DNA of 33,770 nt, from IMG/VR virus record IMGVR_UViG_3300036817_000055, positions 1-33,770 of that record; one strand, 5' to 3'. This DNA comes from a virus. Of this stretch, positions 6,909 to 15,105 are shown piece by piece. The notes under the pieces are model-generated. The model had not been told where the DNA came from and did no database searches. It was given only the letters and a program-made list of their open reading frames with translations. Positions within the stretch are counted from its first letter, which is position 1, and each line of letters opens with the position of its first letter. The translations under genes were made by a program, and so were the position numbers.

Positions 6909-7125
6909 TGAAGTTTTCCTTCCTCAGGCCGACGAAGATCGTTTGCAGCCGGCCAACGGCGATCAGGACGGAGACCCGCTCCTTGATGCCGATCGGGTTC
7001 TTAACATCTTCCGCCTCAAGATCGTCGAGTAATTTGCCGACCTGCGCGTACAGCCGCGCATTCAGGTTCAGCGGATCGGCGGCGGCGAGTGGGTTAACGG
7101 TTGCTGTCGCTGGCGCTTTCGCCAT
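6739..7125 (-). CDS. Unknown protein with acidic Asp-repeat tail
   Basis: 128 residues, behind GGGAGAACACCA. The first 75 residues look folded and helical (ARLYAQVGKLLDDLEAEDVKNPIGIKERVSVLIAVGRLQTIFVGLRKE). The rest is low-complexity Ala/Gly/Lys and ends in Asp repeats (DDADDADDDG), encoded by a 9-base repeat that reads as Thr-Thr-Pro in the overlapping holin-like gene. The start overlaps the preceding gene by 32 bases. The helical domain resembles small terminase-like or regulatory helices, but I cannot assign it. Confidence 0.65.
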   Translation of the reverse strand: MAKAPATATVNPLAAADPLNLNARLYAQVGKLLDDLEAEDVKNPIGIKERVSVLIAVGRLQTIFVGLRKENFNGATRGSGSAVRKYSTAFAKANAGGRRATGKRAATATANFGRDPFADDADDADDDG

Positions 7126-8326
7126 TGGTGTTCTCCCGGTTGGGTGAGACGTAGAGCCGGGGCTGTGGCTCGCCCTTCAGCATCGCACCGGCCCCGGCCC
7201 CTGCTGCGCGCTGCACGGCCGGCGAGGCAACGCCACCACGCGCTGCGGCCGACCCTCCCATGTGACCGGCGCTGCGGGCAAGGTAGTGCAGCGGCCAGTG
7301 CAGGCCCCACGCGTGCGGTGCAACGAGTGCACCGCCCCCGTGGATGGCCCCATGGGTGGCTAACATGGTTGCGGCCCGGCGGGCCGTGGGACTGGCCGCC
7401 AGCGATCCGGCGGCGGCGCCACCAATCGCTTGCGCTTCCTTCTGGCTCCAGTAGTCGGCGTCGCTCTGAGCGCCCTCAACGGGCTGCGCAGCCGCTCCAG
7501 CGGCCCCACGGGCGGCCCCGGCGATTACAGGGTGCCGACCGGCCGCCGCGCCCACGCGCTTGCCAGCGGCGCCTGTGACCCTTCCAGCCGTCGCAGCGGC
7601 GTCGCTGACGGCCAGCCGTGCCCGCTGAGCGGCTGTAGGGGGTCCGATGGCAGGAGAGGGCGGGTTTGGGGTTTCAAACGCTGGGCGGGCTTGGGAGGGC
7701 CGTACAGGCCCCCTCCCCGGCCCCGGGAAATAGTCGCGCGGGTGGGTCCATGGTGCCTTGCCGGCACCTGGGCCAGTGGTCGCTTCCTTGACCGCCCGGC
7801 GCCCGATCTCGCCCGGGCTCTCCAGCGCACGGCGCACGGCGGCAAAGCCGATGGGACCGGCCTGCGTCGCCGATCGCACCCCTTGGAGCCCGGCCCGGCC
7901 GGCTTCGGCAGCCCGGCTGACCCGCCCGGCGAGGCCGGCCGCCCGGGCCAGTCCACCTAGTGGGATGAACATCGAGCCGATCTCGCCGCCGAGTTCCGCC
8001 GCCCGGCCGGTGGCGGTCGAGCGTCCGTAGTCGCGGAACGATCGCAGCTTGTCACGGATGAACTGCGGTCCCAGCCGCCTGCCGGTCAGATGCTCGACTA
8101 GCTGGCCGATGCCCTCGATGGGATCAAGCACACCGCCCTGTGTCAGCCCGGCGAGCCCGGTGCCGATGGTCGATGGCTCGGCCGGCTTGGTGGGCTCGGC
8201 CGGCTTGGCCGGCTGCTTGCTGTGTTCGCGCTGCACCCGCGCGATCACGTCCGCCTGCGACGCACCCTCCGGCGCGGTGACGCGGTACTTCGTGCCGTCC
8301 GGTGACGTGATGATCCACTGTGTCAT
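7094..8326 (-). CDS. Probable internal virion / DNA-ejection protein (Ala/Gly-rich)
   Basis: 410 residues. ATG 8326 was chosen for its ATGA overlap with the preceding gene; upstream extension is low-complexity. The N-terminus TQWIITSPDGTKYRVTAPEGASQADVIARVQ is a small beta-alpha domain seen at the start of many podovirus internal virion proteins. The remainder is rich in Ala, Gly and Pro with amphipathic or weakly hydrophobic segments (GGEIGSMFIPLGGLARAAGLAG, QAIGGAAAGSLAAS). Such proteins leave the capsid with the DNA and may enter membranes; that role here is inferred from context. Confidence 0.65.
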   Translation of the reverse strand: MTQWIITSPDGTKYRVTAPEGASQADVIARVQREHSKQPAKPAEPTKPAEPSTIGTGLAGLTQGGVLDPIEGIGQLVEHLTGRRLGPQFIRDKLRSFRDYGRSTATGRAAELGGEIGSMFIPLGGLARAAGLAGRVSRAAEAGRAGLQGVRSATQAGPIGFAAVRRALESPGEIGRRAVKEATTGPGAGKAPWTHPRDYFPGPGRGPVRPSQARPAFETPNPPSPAIGPPTAAQRARLAVSDAAATAGRVTGAAGKRVGAAAGRHPVIAGAARGAAGAAAQPVEGAQSDADYWSQKEAQAIGGAAAGSLAASPTARRAATMLATHGAIHGGGALVAPHAWGLHWPLHYLARSAGHMGGSAAARGGVASPAVQRAAGAGAGAMLKGEPQPRLYVSPNRENTNGESASDSNR

Positions 8327-10587
8327 TGCATCCTCTCGATGCTCCACCCGCCATTGCCGGCGGGTGCGGCGGGTGCGGCGGGTGCAGGCGTCTTGAGCCC
8401 TTGGATCAACCGCCACGCCGCACTGTTGCTGTCGCGGGTGGGCAGCGAACTATCACCGAGTTCGTCGGGCGCGTTCTTCTCGGCGTCGCCGCGAATATAG
8501 CCCTCGTACAGTTTACTGAGGCTGTCCACGTTGCGTCCGACGACGGCGTGGTAGCGCTCATAGAGCCGCTTCATGCGCTCGTGCGCGAGCAGTTGCTTTT
8601 CCTTCACGTTCGCCATCACCGCATCCACGTCGGTAGACCGCCAGTTCATCGTCGCTTCCTGCTGATTGCGGCCAGAGACCGTGGGTTTGCCGCCGGTCAC
8701 CGCGCGCTCGTACTCATTGGCGACGGTATGCGCGTCTTCGTCAAGCTGGCCGAATAGTTGCCGCTCCTGTGGCGAGGCGTGCGCGAGCCATTGCGGGGTA
8801 AACCGGCTGGTGCCGAAATACATCTTCAGCAGCGAAGGGTCCATTCTCTTGAGCGTGTCTAGGTTCTTGAGATAGCGCGTCGCATGGAAGTCAAGTGTGG
8901 CAACTGACGTGATGTTGCGGGCGTCCTGACCGTAAGCGAAGCTGCGCTTGGTGGCAGCGCGCACCGGGAAGGTCGCCGAGTTGAAAGTCTCATCGACCTT
9001 GGTCCCGAGACCCAGCGTGCGGTTCAGGTACGACGGGTTGCGCCATGCCGATGCGGGCACTGGCGCATCGCCCTGCACGTAGCTCTTGAGCACCGCGCTG
9101 AACTCCGGGTTGACCTTGTCAAGCGCCGTGTAGACATCACCCCGCTTAAGGTCGGACTTTTGGATGCTGTCCATATCGTTTTCGATCTCGGCGCGTCGCG
9201 CTTCGGCGAGCGCGCGGATCGGCTTCGGGATCGCGCTCAAGTCTTGGATTTTGATCGACCCATTCGCCATCCGCATCGCCAATTGGTTGACGATGTCTGG
9301 ATCAAACCCGGCCCTCTCGGCGACCTGTCGAGCGCGGCTCGGCGTCGGCGTCCAAGCCGGTGCTTGCGCCGGCTTGGCTGCGGCTGGCTGGGCTTGCCGC
9401 GTTGGCGCAGCCGGCGCAGGTTCTGACGGCGAGGGCGCAGCAGCTTGCGCGGCCTGTGCCGGCGCACCGAGGGGAAGCCTGTCAGCCTTCCCGGTGTCTT
9501 GCGTTTGGTTCGGCGGCCCGGCGTCATCCTGCGCCATGACCCTCGGCTGGCCGGCGGGCGCCGCCTGCGCCTGCGCATCAGGCGCGGCCGGCTCATCGCC
9601 AGCGGCCGACGCGTCCGTATCGGGGGTCTCGGCGTCACTGCGCGCCCCGGCGTCCGCTGTCGCGGGCGTCCCGGCCGGCGCCCATTCAAGACCCGGGTCG
9701 CCGGGCGTCTCTGGCGGCGGTGGCGGCAGGTCGGCCGGCTTGGTCGGGGATGGTGCCGCCGCACCCGGCGCGTTGTGCAGCCGGTACGGCTCCAGCGCAT
9801 CCCTCTCGGTCTGAATAGCCGCCTTGCCCTTATCGACCTTCTGCTGCGCCAACTGGATATCGAGCAGCGCCTTCGTTTTCTTCAGGTCTTGGCCTTGACC
9901 GTCGAGATGCTTCAACAGCTTGTCAACGGCAGCCATGTCGCCGCGATCGAGCATGTGGAGCATGTTGGTATCGTTGTTCTCGATCGCGATCTCGCGAAGT
10001 CGGTTGGCGAGTTCTTCGGGCTCGCCACCCTTGCCGTCCTTGTCCGGCGCATACTCGGCGTAGGCGTTGCCGTACTGCCGGAGCATGTTGCCAAGCCGGT
10101 AGTTCGCCAACTCCATGCCCTGAAGCATCTGCTGCCGGTTGATCTGGGCCTGCTGGGTGTAACCTTTCATGTACGCCGCATTGGCGGCGTTGAAATTCTT
10201 GCCGGCTTGGATCATCGGCATCGCAACGCCGGGCGCGGCGTACTGCCCCAAGCCCCTCGTGACGCTGTTCATGATGCCGGGGATGTCCCGTTCGGTCGGC
10301 ACATGCATCCCTTCAGGCACGCCACCCCGATAGCTGTTCATACCTTCCAGCACCCAGTCGTCGGAGCCCCAGTCGCCGTGATCCCGGTCGCGCAGCGCCG
10401 GGTTCTGCCATGTCGGGATGTATCGATTGAACGGCGGCACGTCGCCGATCGGACCCAGCCGGCGAAAGCCGTAGGGCGGAGCGGCAGGATCGGCATCCGA
10501 CGCCGCCGGCTGTTGCGGTTGTGGCGTCTCGCCGCCGCCGACCTGACCCGATGTTGGCGGCAGTGCCCATGCGAAGGTGTCAGACAT
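8323..10587 (-). CDS. Large internal virion protein
   Basis: 754 residues, behind AGGAGTAGGCC. The N-terminal 45 residues are Pro/Gln-rich. A helical, Gln/Asn-rich middle follows (about 115-270: NFNAANAAYMKGYTQQAQ, then heptad-like stretches to about 260). A 140-residue disordered Pro/Ala linker (about 275-415) comes next, then a folded C-terminal half with Trp/Tyr-rich motifs (RFTPQWLAHASPQERQLFGQLDEDAHTVANEYERAV). It is next to the tail-lysozyme gene and the smaller ejection-like protein. The size and position fit the large internal core proteins of short-tailed phages. There is no enzymatic motif. Confidence 0.65.
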   Translation of the reverse strand: MSDTFAWALPPTSGQVGGGETPQPQQPAASDADPAAPPYGFRRLGPIGDVPPFNRYIPTWQNPALRDRDHGDWGSDDWVLEGMNSYRGGVPEGMHVPTERDIPGIMNSVTRGLGQYAAPGVAMPMIQAGKNFNAANAAYMKGYTQQAQINRQQMLQGMELANYRLGNMLRQYGNAYAEYAPDKDGKGGEPEELANRLREIAIENNDTNMLHMLDRGDMAAVDKLLKHLDGQGQDLKKTKALLDIQLAQQKVDKGKAAIQTERDALEPYRLHNAPGAAAPSPTKPADLPPPPPETPGDPGLEWAPAGTPATADAGARSDAETPDTDASAAGDEPAAPDAQAQAAPAGQPRVMAQDDAGPPNQTQDTGKADRLPLGAPAQAAQAAAPSPSEPAPAAPTRQAQPAAAKPAQAPAWTPTPSRARQVAERAGFDPDIVNQLAMRMANGSIKIQDLSAIPKPIRALAEARRAEIENDMDSIQKSDLKRGDVYTALDKVNPEFSAVLKSYVQGDAPVPASAWRNPSYLNRTLGLGTKVDETFNSATFPVRAATKRSFAYGQDARNITSVATLDFHATRYLKNLDTLKRMDPSLLKMYFGTSRFTPQWLAHASPQERQLFGQLDEDAHTVANEYERAVTGGKPTVSGRNQQEATMNWRSTDVDAVMANVKEKQLLAHERMKRLYERYHAVVGRNVDSLSKLYEGYIRGDAEKNAPDELGDSSLPTRDSNSAAWRLIQGLKTPAPAAPAAPAGNGGWSIERMQ

Positions 10588-10596
10588 GGCCTACTC

Positions 10597-12573
10597 CTAC
10601 TGGTCGCTGGGCATCATGCCGGCATAGCTCTCGCCTCCGAAGGTCGAAGGGTCGCCCCGTTGTGTAAAGGGCTGTCCTTGACTGGGTTGCATCCACGCAT
10701 CGGCCGGCGGCACGTCGGGTGGAGGCTCGGGCGGCACGGGGCGCGGGGGCTGCTCTGGCATGGTGAAGCGTCGGACGCCGCCCCTGTTGATCCTGTTGTA
10801 ACGCGCCAACAGATTTTGCGACGACGGTCGCAGGTAGTCCTTAGCGAACAGCTTTGCCGCATCCTCGGGTGTTCGGGCAGTGTTCATGGACTGCCAGAGC
10901 GTCGGATAGTTCTGCTTCAGGTTGGCGACAAGGAACTGGGTTTGTAGTTTCGGATCGCGCCAGTCGCGGCCCTTCAGCCAGCGGGTGTAATTATTCCACT
11001 CGTCTCCGCCTTCCTGATAGAGCCCGTGAGCATTCATAGCCTCCGTTCCCCGGAAGCGAGGATTGGTCTGATCAGGCTCGCGGCTGGTCGGGTTGAAGTT
11101 GCTCTCGGCGTCAACATTGAACAGGATACCCCGAACGGCATTTTCGCTGGCGCCACCAGCCCGCAGCGCGTTGCTGACGATCGGCGTCACGGCGGCCTTG
11201 CCGGTCGGCATGTTCCCATCCGGCTTCAGGCTCGGGGCGGCTGCCGACCCGCGCTGGAACCCCGCCTGCCGCTGACCGCTGATGCCTTGGCCGGCCTGTG
11301 GGGCGGGGAGACGTGCCGTTGGCTGCCCGCCCGGCCCGACACGTTGGGTAGGAACGGCTGTAGGAGGGGTCCCGGCGGCGCGGCGGGCGGCGCTGGGCGC
11401 GTTTTGGCCGCCGCCCGGTGTAGGAGGAAGGGGGGTACCCGGCGGCGCGCTGTACCGCCCCGTAGACGGCCCGTAGCCCGGTGCCCATGGCACTTGGTTG
11501 ACCGGCCGGCCAGCGTAGGGGCCTTGGGTGGCCACTCCGCCGCCCTGCTGGCCGCCACTGCCCGGCTGGCCACCGCCCGCCAATTGTTGCAGTGCGGCCG
11601 GCATTCCACCCGGGCCGCCCGCCATCCGCGCCACGTCCTGCACGAGGCGCATGAGGGACTGCGGGTTGCCGGACATGACCCCTTGGAGGTCACGCACGAT
11701 GTTGCCGATCCCCCCAGCGCCGGGGAAGCCACCTTGACCGGCTGCGCCAGTCTGCTGCTGTGTGCTTGGGGGCGGGGTCGTGGCCGCTGCCCCTTGCGCC
11801 GGAGGGCTCGTCTGCGCAGGCGTCGTGGGAGTGTCCTGCGAAGTCGCATCGGGTGTCGCAGACGCGTCCTGCGAAGTCGCGTCGGAGGCCGGAAGCGAGC
11901 CAGCCGTCCCGGGGATATCGGTCCCGGCAGTCTGGGAGAACGGAACGGCCGGCTGGTTCAACTGCGCGAAATCCTGCGCGACGAAATTCGGCTGCGCACC
12001 GATAGCGGCGGCGCCGGGCGACATTTCCGGAACGGTTGACGAGCCTGACGAGCCGGGGCCGGTTGGCGGATACATCTGCCCGGCCATCATCTTCTGTATA
12101 GTATCGGCATTGACAGGCATCCCGCCGGAAGCGGGCACCTGCTGCGCGGTCCACCCGGCCGGGCCGGCGACGGTTGGCTGCTGAGCCGGCGAGAACGGCC
12201 CGGTACCGACCTCGGTGTACTGCGCGGCGTCGCTTTGCGGCGTGGAAGGCTGCTGCGGTGGCGGCTGCGGCGCTTGCGGTGCCGCCGCGCCATCCGCCCC
12301 CGTTGTACCGCTCTGCTGGCCGCCGCCGGGATCAGGAGCGCCGCCCGGACCGATGCCGGCCGGATTGCCGGTGACCGCGTCCATGGCGCCCATCGATCCG
12401 GTCGGATCGCTGCCCACCGCGCTGAGTGGATCGCTGCTGCCGCCGGTAGATAACCCGCTTGTATCAGAGCCGGGCAGCGTACCCAGCCCGCCCAACGCGC
12501 CAAGCCCGGCCGATAGACCGCTCAAGTCTATGCCACCAGTGCCGCCCTTTGAACCGCTGCCTCCGGAACCCAT
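10597..12573 (-). CDS. Virion-associated tail lysozyme with long disordered N-terminus
   Basis: 658 residues. Residues 1-450 are low-complexity Gly/Ser/Pro/Gln with a short internal repeat (DATSQD twice, about 231-247). Residues about 463-595 match the phage tail lysozyme domain: IVSNALRAGGASENAVRGILFNVDAESNFNP with likely catalytic E490, then AHGLYQEGGDEWNNY and the helical QFLVANLKQNYPTLW. The C-terminus is Pro-rich. It would cut peptidoglycan locally during DNA entry, separately from the endolysin. The start context GGAACGTAGCCATGGG almost duplicates that of the next gene upstream, suggesting tandem duplication of gene fronts. Confidence 0.8.
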   Translation of the reverse strand: MGSGGSGSKGGTGGIDLSGLSAGLGALGGLGTLPGSDTSGLSTGGSSDPLSAVGSDPTGSMGAMDAVTGNPAGIGPGGAPDPGGGQQSGTTGADGAAAPQAPQPPPQQPSTPQSDAAQYTEVGTGPFSPAQQPTVAGPAGWTAQQVPASGGMPVNADTIQKMMAGQMYPPTGPGSSGSSTVPEMSPGAAAIGAQPNFVAQDFAQLNQPAVPFSQTAGTDIPGTAGSLPASDATSQDASATPDATSQDTPTTPAQTSPPAQGAAATTPPPSTQQQTGAAGQGGFPGAGGIGNIVRDLQGVMSGNPQSLMRLVQDVARMAGGPGGMPAALQQLAGGGQPGSGGQQGGGVATQGPYAGRPVNQVPWAPGYGPSTGRYSAPPGTPLPPTPGGGQNAPSAARRAAGTPPTAVPTQRVGPGGQPTARLPAPQAGQGISGQRQAGFQRGSAAAPSLKPDGNMPTGKAAVTPIVSNALRAGGASENAVRGILFNVDAESNFNPTSREPDQTNPRFRGTEAMNAHGLYQEGGDEWNNYTRWLKGRDWRDPKLQTQFLVANLKQNYPTLWQSMNTARTPEDAAKLFAKDYLRPSSQNLLARYNRINRGGVRRFTMPEQPPRPVPPEPPPDVPPADAWMQPSQGQPFTQRGDPSTFGGESYAGMMPSDQ

Positions 12574-12575
12574 GG

Positions 12576-13019
12576 CTACGTTCCTATTGCTCCGACGGAT
12601 GATCCTGCGCCCGCCGCCGCTTGTCCGGCAAGCTGGCTTAGCTGCCCGGCCTGCTGAGCCGATTGCTGATTTTGCTGGATGACGTTCGCGGCGCTGCCGG
12701 GTATTCCCGGGTTCTGCTGGTTCGTGGTTGACAGTTGCCCGAGAGCCGCCTGCGCGATATCTCCCAAGCCAGCAACGTCCGACTGCTGGGCTGTTCCGGG
12801 GCTGCCGAACTGTAGGCTGCCGCCGGCTGCCGCTGCCGTTGCCGGATCACCGCCGAACACGTTGGGGTCGGGGTTGCCGAGGCCAAGCTGCTGATAGCGG
12901 TTAGACATGGTTTCAGTTCCCATGCCCAACGCCTGCTGGATCGCATTGATGTCGAAGCCCGACAACGCATCGCCGAGAACTCCGCCGCCTTTGCTGCTGC
13001 CGCTGCCCAGATTGCCCAT
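12576..13019 (-). CDS. Gly/Gln-rich virion protein (paralogous N-terminus)
   Basis: 147 residues with an MGNLGSGSSKGGG start like its two neighbours. The middle (DINAIQQALGMGTETMSNRYQQLGLGNPDP) is helical. The rest is Ala/Gln-rich helix with heptad-like spacing (IQQNQQSAQQAGQLSQLAGQAA). The ribosome binding region is GGAACCTAGCC. It probably belongs to the internal or tail-tip protein set made from this operon. No known domain is recognised. Confidence 0.7.
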   Translation of the reverse strand: MGNLGSGSSKGGGVLGDALSGFDINAIQQALGMGTETMSNRYQQLGLGNPDPNVFGGDPATAAAAGGSLQFGSPGTAQQSDVAGLGDIAQAALGQLSTTNQQNPGIPGSAANVIQQNQQSAQQAGQLSQLAGQAAAGAGSSVGAIGT

Positions 13020-13021
13020 GG

Positions 13022-13420
13022 CTAGGTTCCGGTGCTGGTGTTGACGCCGCTGTTGTCGAAGCTGCCGCCGGTACTCCCGAAATTGCCGCCCGTTGAACCG
13101 AAGCCGGCGCTCGACGCCAGACTTTGCAGGCTTGAATTGGCGGCGGTGGCTTCGGCTGCATTCTGATCCGCGAGACCGGCCGCCTGCTGGGCGCCGCCGA
13201 ACTGCGCGCCGGCATCCGCGTAGCTTTTCATCGTGGACATACCCGTGCCGGAATTCGCGAACGTCGAGTTGTTTTTCAGCATGTTCTGGCCCATCGTGAA
13301 CTCGGCCAGAGAGGCTTGCTGTGGGCTGAGCGTGCTCGGGCTGCCGGCGCTTCCACCCTTGCCTCCGAGGACACTGCTGGCAGCTTTGCTGCCCAAACCG
13401 CCGCTGATCACGTTACCCAT
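13022..13420 (-). CDS. Gly/Ser-rich virion protein (paralogous N-terminus)
   Basis: 132 residues, MGNVISGGLGSKAASSVLGGKGG start. A helical segment, STLSPQQASLAEFTMGQNMLKNNSTF, is followed by ADAGAQFGGAQQAAGLADQNAAEATAANSSLQSLA and a tandem FGSTGGNFGSTGGSF repeat near the C-terminus. It resembles small helical virion proteins of podophages located next to a GNAT-like protein. The stop and next start are two bases apart. Confidence 0.7.
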   Translation of the reverse strand: MGNVISGGLGSKAASSVLGGKGGSAGSPSTLSPQQASLAEFTMGQNMLKNNSTFANSGTGMSTMKSYADAGAQFGGAQQAAGLADQNAAEATAANSSLQSLASSAGFGSTGGNFGSTGGSFDNSGVNTSTGT

Positions 13421-13421
13421 G

Positions 13422-13817
13422 TTACAGTCTCATCTGGAAACGTGGTGAAGTCTCCGTTGCTCCGATACGGCGCGCGAGCGCGGTGAGGTCGTCGTTCTCG
13501 GATGTCAAGCGCCACGATGAACACTTGCGCCGCTTCGCCCATTCGACGGAGACGCGCAACAGCCGCATTGCCTCCCACATGCCGCCGTCGTCCGCGCACA
13601 CTGCGACGACATTGGCTTCAAACTCGGCCGGGAGCCACGGCACGCAACACAGCATCGCGATCAGAAAGGCGTTGTCGGTGCGGAGCGGGCAGAACAGCAG
13701 CGGCTGTTTCAAGACGATGTTGACGAACCAGCCTTCCATGCCCTCGGGATCGAATTTGTCGCGCGGGTATCGCTTTGCGGTAACCATCCGAAGCCAAGGC
13801 AAGTCTGCCTCGGACAT
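13422..13817 (-). CDS. GNAT-like acetyltransferase-fold protein
   Basis: 131 residues. ATG 13817 was chosen because AAGGCTC precedes it and it lies just after the previous stop; the longer frame reads through that gene. The sequence MSEADLPWLRMVTAKRYP, a central hydrophobic strand pair (NAFLIAMLCCVPWLPAEFEANVVAVCAD) and EAMRLLRVSVEWAKRRKC fit the degenerate GNAT proteins found in podovirus tail operons. The acetyl-CoA loop (Q/RxxGxG/A) is not visible, so it may be structural rather than catalytic. Confidence 0.7.
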   Translation of the reverse strand: MSEADLPWLRMVTAKRYPRDKFDPEGMEGWFVNIVLKQPLLFCPLRTDNAFLIAMLCCVPWLPAEFEANVVAVCADDGGMWEAMRLLRVSVEWAKRRKCSSWRLTSENDDLTALARRIGATETSPRFQMRL

Positions 13818-13828
13818 GAGCCTTACAG

Positions 13829-14233
13829 TTACCAGAACGGATACACCCACTGCGGAGCCGGCGGCGGAAACTGCACATTCGGTGTTATCGTGTTGCCACC
13901 GACGTAGTGTTCCATGTGGTTCTGAAATGTCCACCATAGGCGTTGCCTCGGGTCGTCGAGGTCAGTATCCCGCAGATTTTGTCCGATGAACAGTCCCACT
14001 GTTGAGGCGCCGAACTCCGTCGGCAGATTGGCCAAGGCATCATTGTGTGCACTTTGGTGGTCGAGATGCCACATGGACCCGGGCGTCGCGATGTCCTGCA
14101 TCGGGTCGATAAAATACGGGATCGATGAAAAGCGGTCCAACGGGCTCATGACGCCGAGGGCGTTGCGATGGGCGAAGGCATGGTCCCACGGAAACCATGG
14201 ATCGTCGGAGTTCAGCATGACAACGCGTGACAT
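13829..14233 (-). CDS. Conserved phage structural-operon protein of unknown function
   Basis: 134 residues. Notable segments are HLDHQSAHNDALANLP and DPRQRLWWTFQNHMEHYV, a pattern I have seen in small proteins between tail genes and internal virion proteins of podophages. The C-terminus is aromatic (PQWVYPFW). It has no membrane segment. Its start lies three bases after the preceding stop. Confidence 0.7.
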   Translation of the reverse strand: MSRVVMLNSDDPWFPWDHAFAHRNALGVMSPLDRFSSIPYFIDPMQDIATPGSMWHLDHQSAHNDALANLPTEFGASTVGLFIGQNLRDTDLDDPRQRLWWTFQNHMEHYVGGNTITPNVQFPPPAPQWVYPFW

Positions 14234-14236
14234 GTG

Positions 14237-14539
14237 TCAATCGCCCGGCTTGTCGCGGCCCCGGACCTGACGCGAAAGCAGGTTGCTGCTTTCCTGCGGC
14301 GGAGCGCGCGTGTTGTGCGAACCGATCGGGTCGAAGCCCTTCGGGCTGATCCTGTCCATGCCCATGTCGCTGCCCGGGCCGTCCGTCAACAGGCCGCCCG
14401 GACCAACGCGCGGTTCGGTCCCGAGGCGCAGCGGGCCGGCGACGGAGCGATCCGATCGCCGGAAGCCGTCGGGGGTGAGGAAGTCAGCGACCGGCTGCCG
14501 CTTCACTGAAGGAAATTCACCCTGCTTGCGTTCTGCCAT
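14237..14539 (-). CDS. Unknown hydrophilic protein
   Basis: 100 residues starting at the ATG of a TGATG overlap with the Arg-rich peptide gene upstream; GGAGGAAG precedes it. It is rich in Gly, Pro, Arg and Asp and probably disordered (SVKRQPVADFLTPDGFRRSDRSVAGPLRLG). I recognise no domain. Confidence 0.6.
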   Translation of the reverse strand: MAERKQGEFPSVKRQPVADFLTPDGFRRSDRSVAGPLRLGTEPRVGPGGLLTDGPGSDMGMDRISPKGFDPIGSHNTRAPPQESSNLLSRQVRGRDKPGD

Positions 14540-14780
14540 CACTTCCTCCGTCTGCGATGCCGGCGGGCCTTGCGAAGATTGCGCCGCGCGGCGTGTTTCT
14601 GCTTTCGTGTGGCCATGCGTGCCTCCCATAGGGCTGCATCTCGCTGCGGTAGCAGCGATGGTCATCCCGCCGGTAGAAGCCATGCGGGCACTTATGCGGC
14701 GTCCCCGGGCCGAACGGATGCGCCTGCACGATCGGCAGGCTTACCACCATTAGCGCGACGGCGAGGAGAAGCAGCTTCAT
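14517..14780 (-). CDS. Possible secreted small protein with signal peptide
   Basis: 87 residues behind GGAGCCGGAA. The N-terminus MKLLLLAVALMVVSLPIVQA is a textbook signal peptide with an Ala-x-type cleavage site. It is followed by HPFGPGTPHKCPHGFYRRDDHRCYR with two Cys that could pair. The last third overlaps the Arg-rich peptide gene in another frame and loses compositional coherence, so the functional part may be residues 1-50. The front overlaps the nuclease gene by 89 bases. Spanin or periplasmic roles are possible. Confidence 0.5.
   Translation of the reverse strand: MKLLLLAVALMVVSLPIVQAHPFGPGTPHKCPHGFYRRDDHRCYRSEMQPYGRHAWPHESRNTPRGAIFARPAGIADGGSDGRTQAG
14539..14616 (-). CDS. Arg/Lys-rich micropeptide (25 residues)
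   Basis: The reading frame starts at ATG 14616 with GGGAGGCACGC upstream and ends in TGATG with the next gene. It has 10 Arg, 4 Lys and 2 His in 25 residues, beginning MATRKQKHAARR. It is too short for standard gene finders. It is related in character to the peptides at 15102-15742, on the other side of the nuclease gene. DNA condensation or a packaging-related role is inference. Confidence 0.6.
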   Translation of the reverse strand: MATRKQKHAARRNLRKARRHRRRRK

Positions 14781-15105
14781 TTCCGGCTCCGATCAGGCGA
14801 ACCCACACCCGCCACGGGATGACGACAAGCGGTTCTTGGCGATCACGCTTCAGGAACAGCGCGTCATAGTCGCCAAGCCACCGCTCCAGCAACGTGAAGC
14901 CGCCGCCATCCTTGCGGCTTTTGACTTCGGCAACGGCCGGCGCTTCCTCGCGGCCGAACGCATAAATATCAATATCATGCGCCTGACCTCGAAAATGAGA
15001 AGCGCCGCTGAGAGGATACCTCTCGGCATGGACGCCGATGATTTTGTGTGCATTGACGATCTCACACTCGACGCGGTTACCCTTCCGCCGTTGACTTGCA
15101 CTCAT
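14692..15105 (-). CDS. Holliday-junction-resolvase-like PD-(D/E)XK nuclease
   Basis: 137 residues starting in an ATGA overlap. The archaeal-resolvase-like order is visible: N-terminal RRKGNRVECEIVNAH (E13), RYPLSGASHFRGQAHDIDIYAFG (D44, D46), AEVKSRKDGGGF (E60, K62), then LLERWLGDYDALFL and PLVVIPWRVW. This fits a junction or branched-DNA resolving enzyme, which phages use to clear replication intermediates before packaging. The place between tail and virion genes implies late expression. Residues after about 108 are low-complexity and overlap the signal-peptide gene. Confidence 0.8.
   Translation of the reverse strand: MSASQRRKGNRVECEIVNAHKIIGVHAERYPLSGASHFRGQAHDIDIYAFGREEAPAVAEVKSRKDGGGFTLLERWLGDYDALFLKRDRQEPLVVIPWRVWVRLIGAGNEAASPRRRANGGKPADRAGASVRPGDAA

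Noticed and set aside
9445-10947. Plus-strand frame of 500 codons opposite the large internal virion protein
   Set aside because: It is Arg/Leu/Val-rich with no ribosome site and lies wholly antisense to a coherent gene in an operon.
11026-12039. Plus-strand frame of 337 codons opposite the tail lysozyme gene
   Set aside because: Antisense shadow; the minus strand carries the tail lysozyme domain and good start signals.
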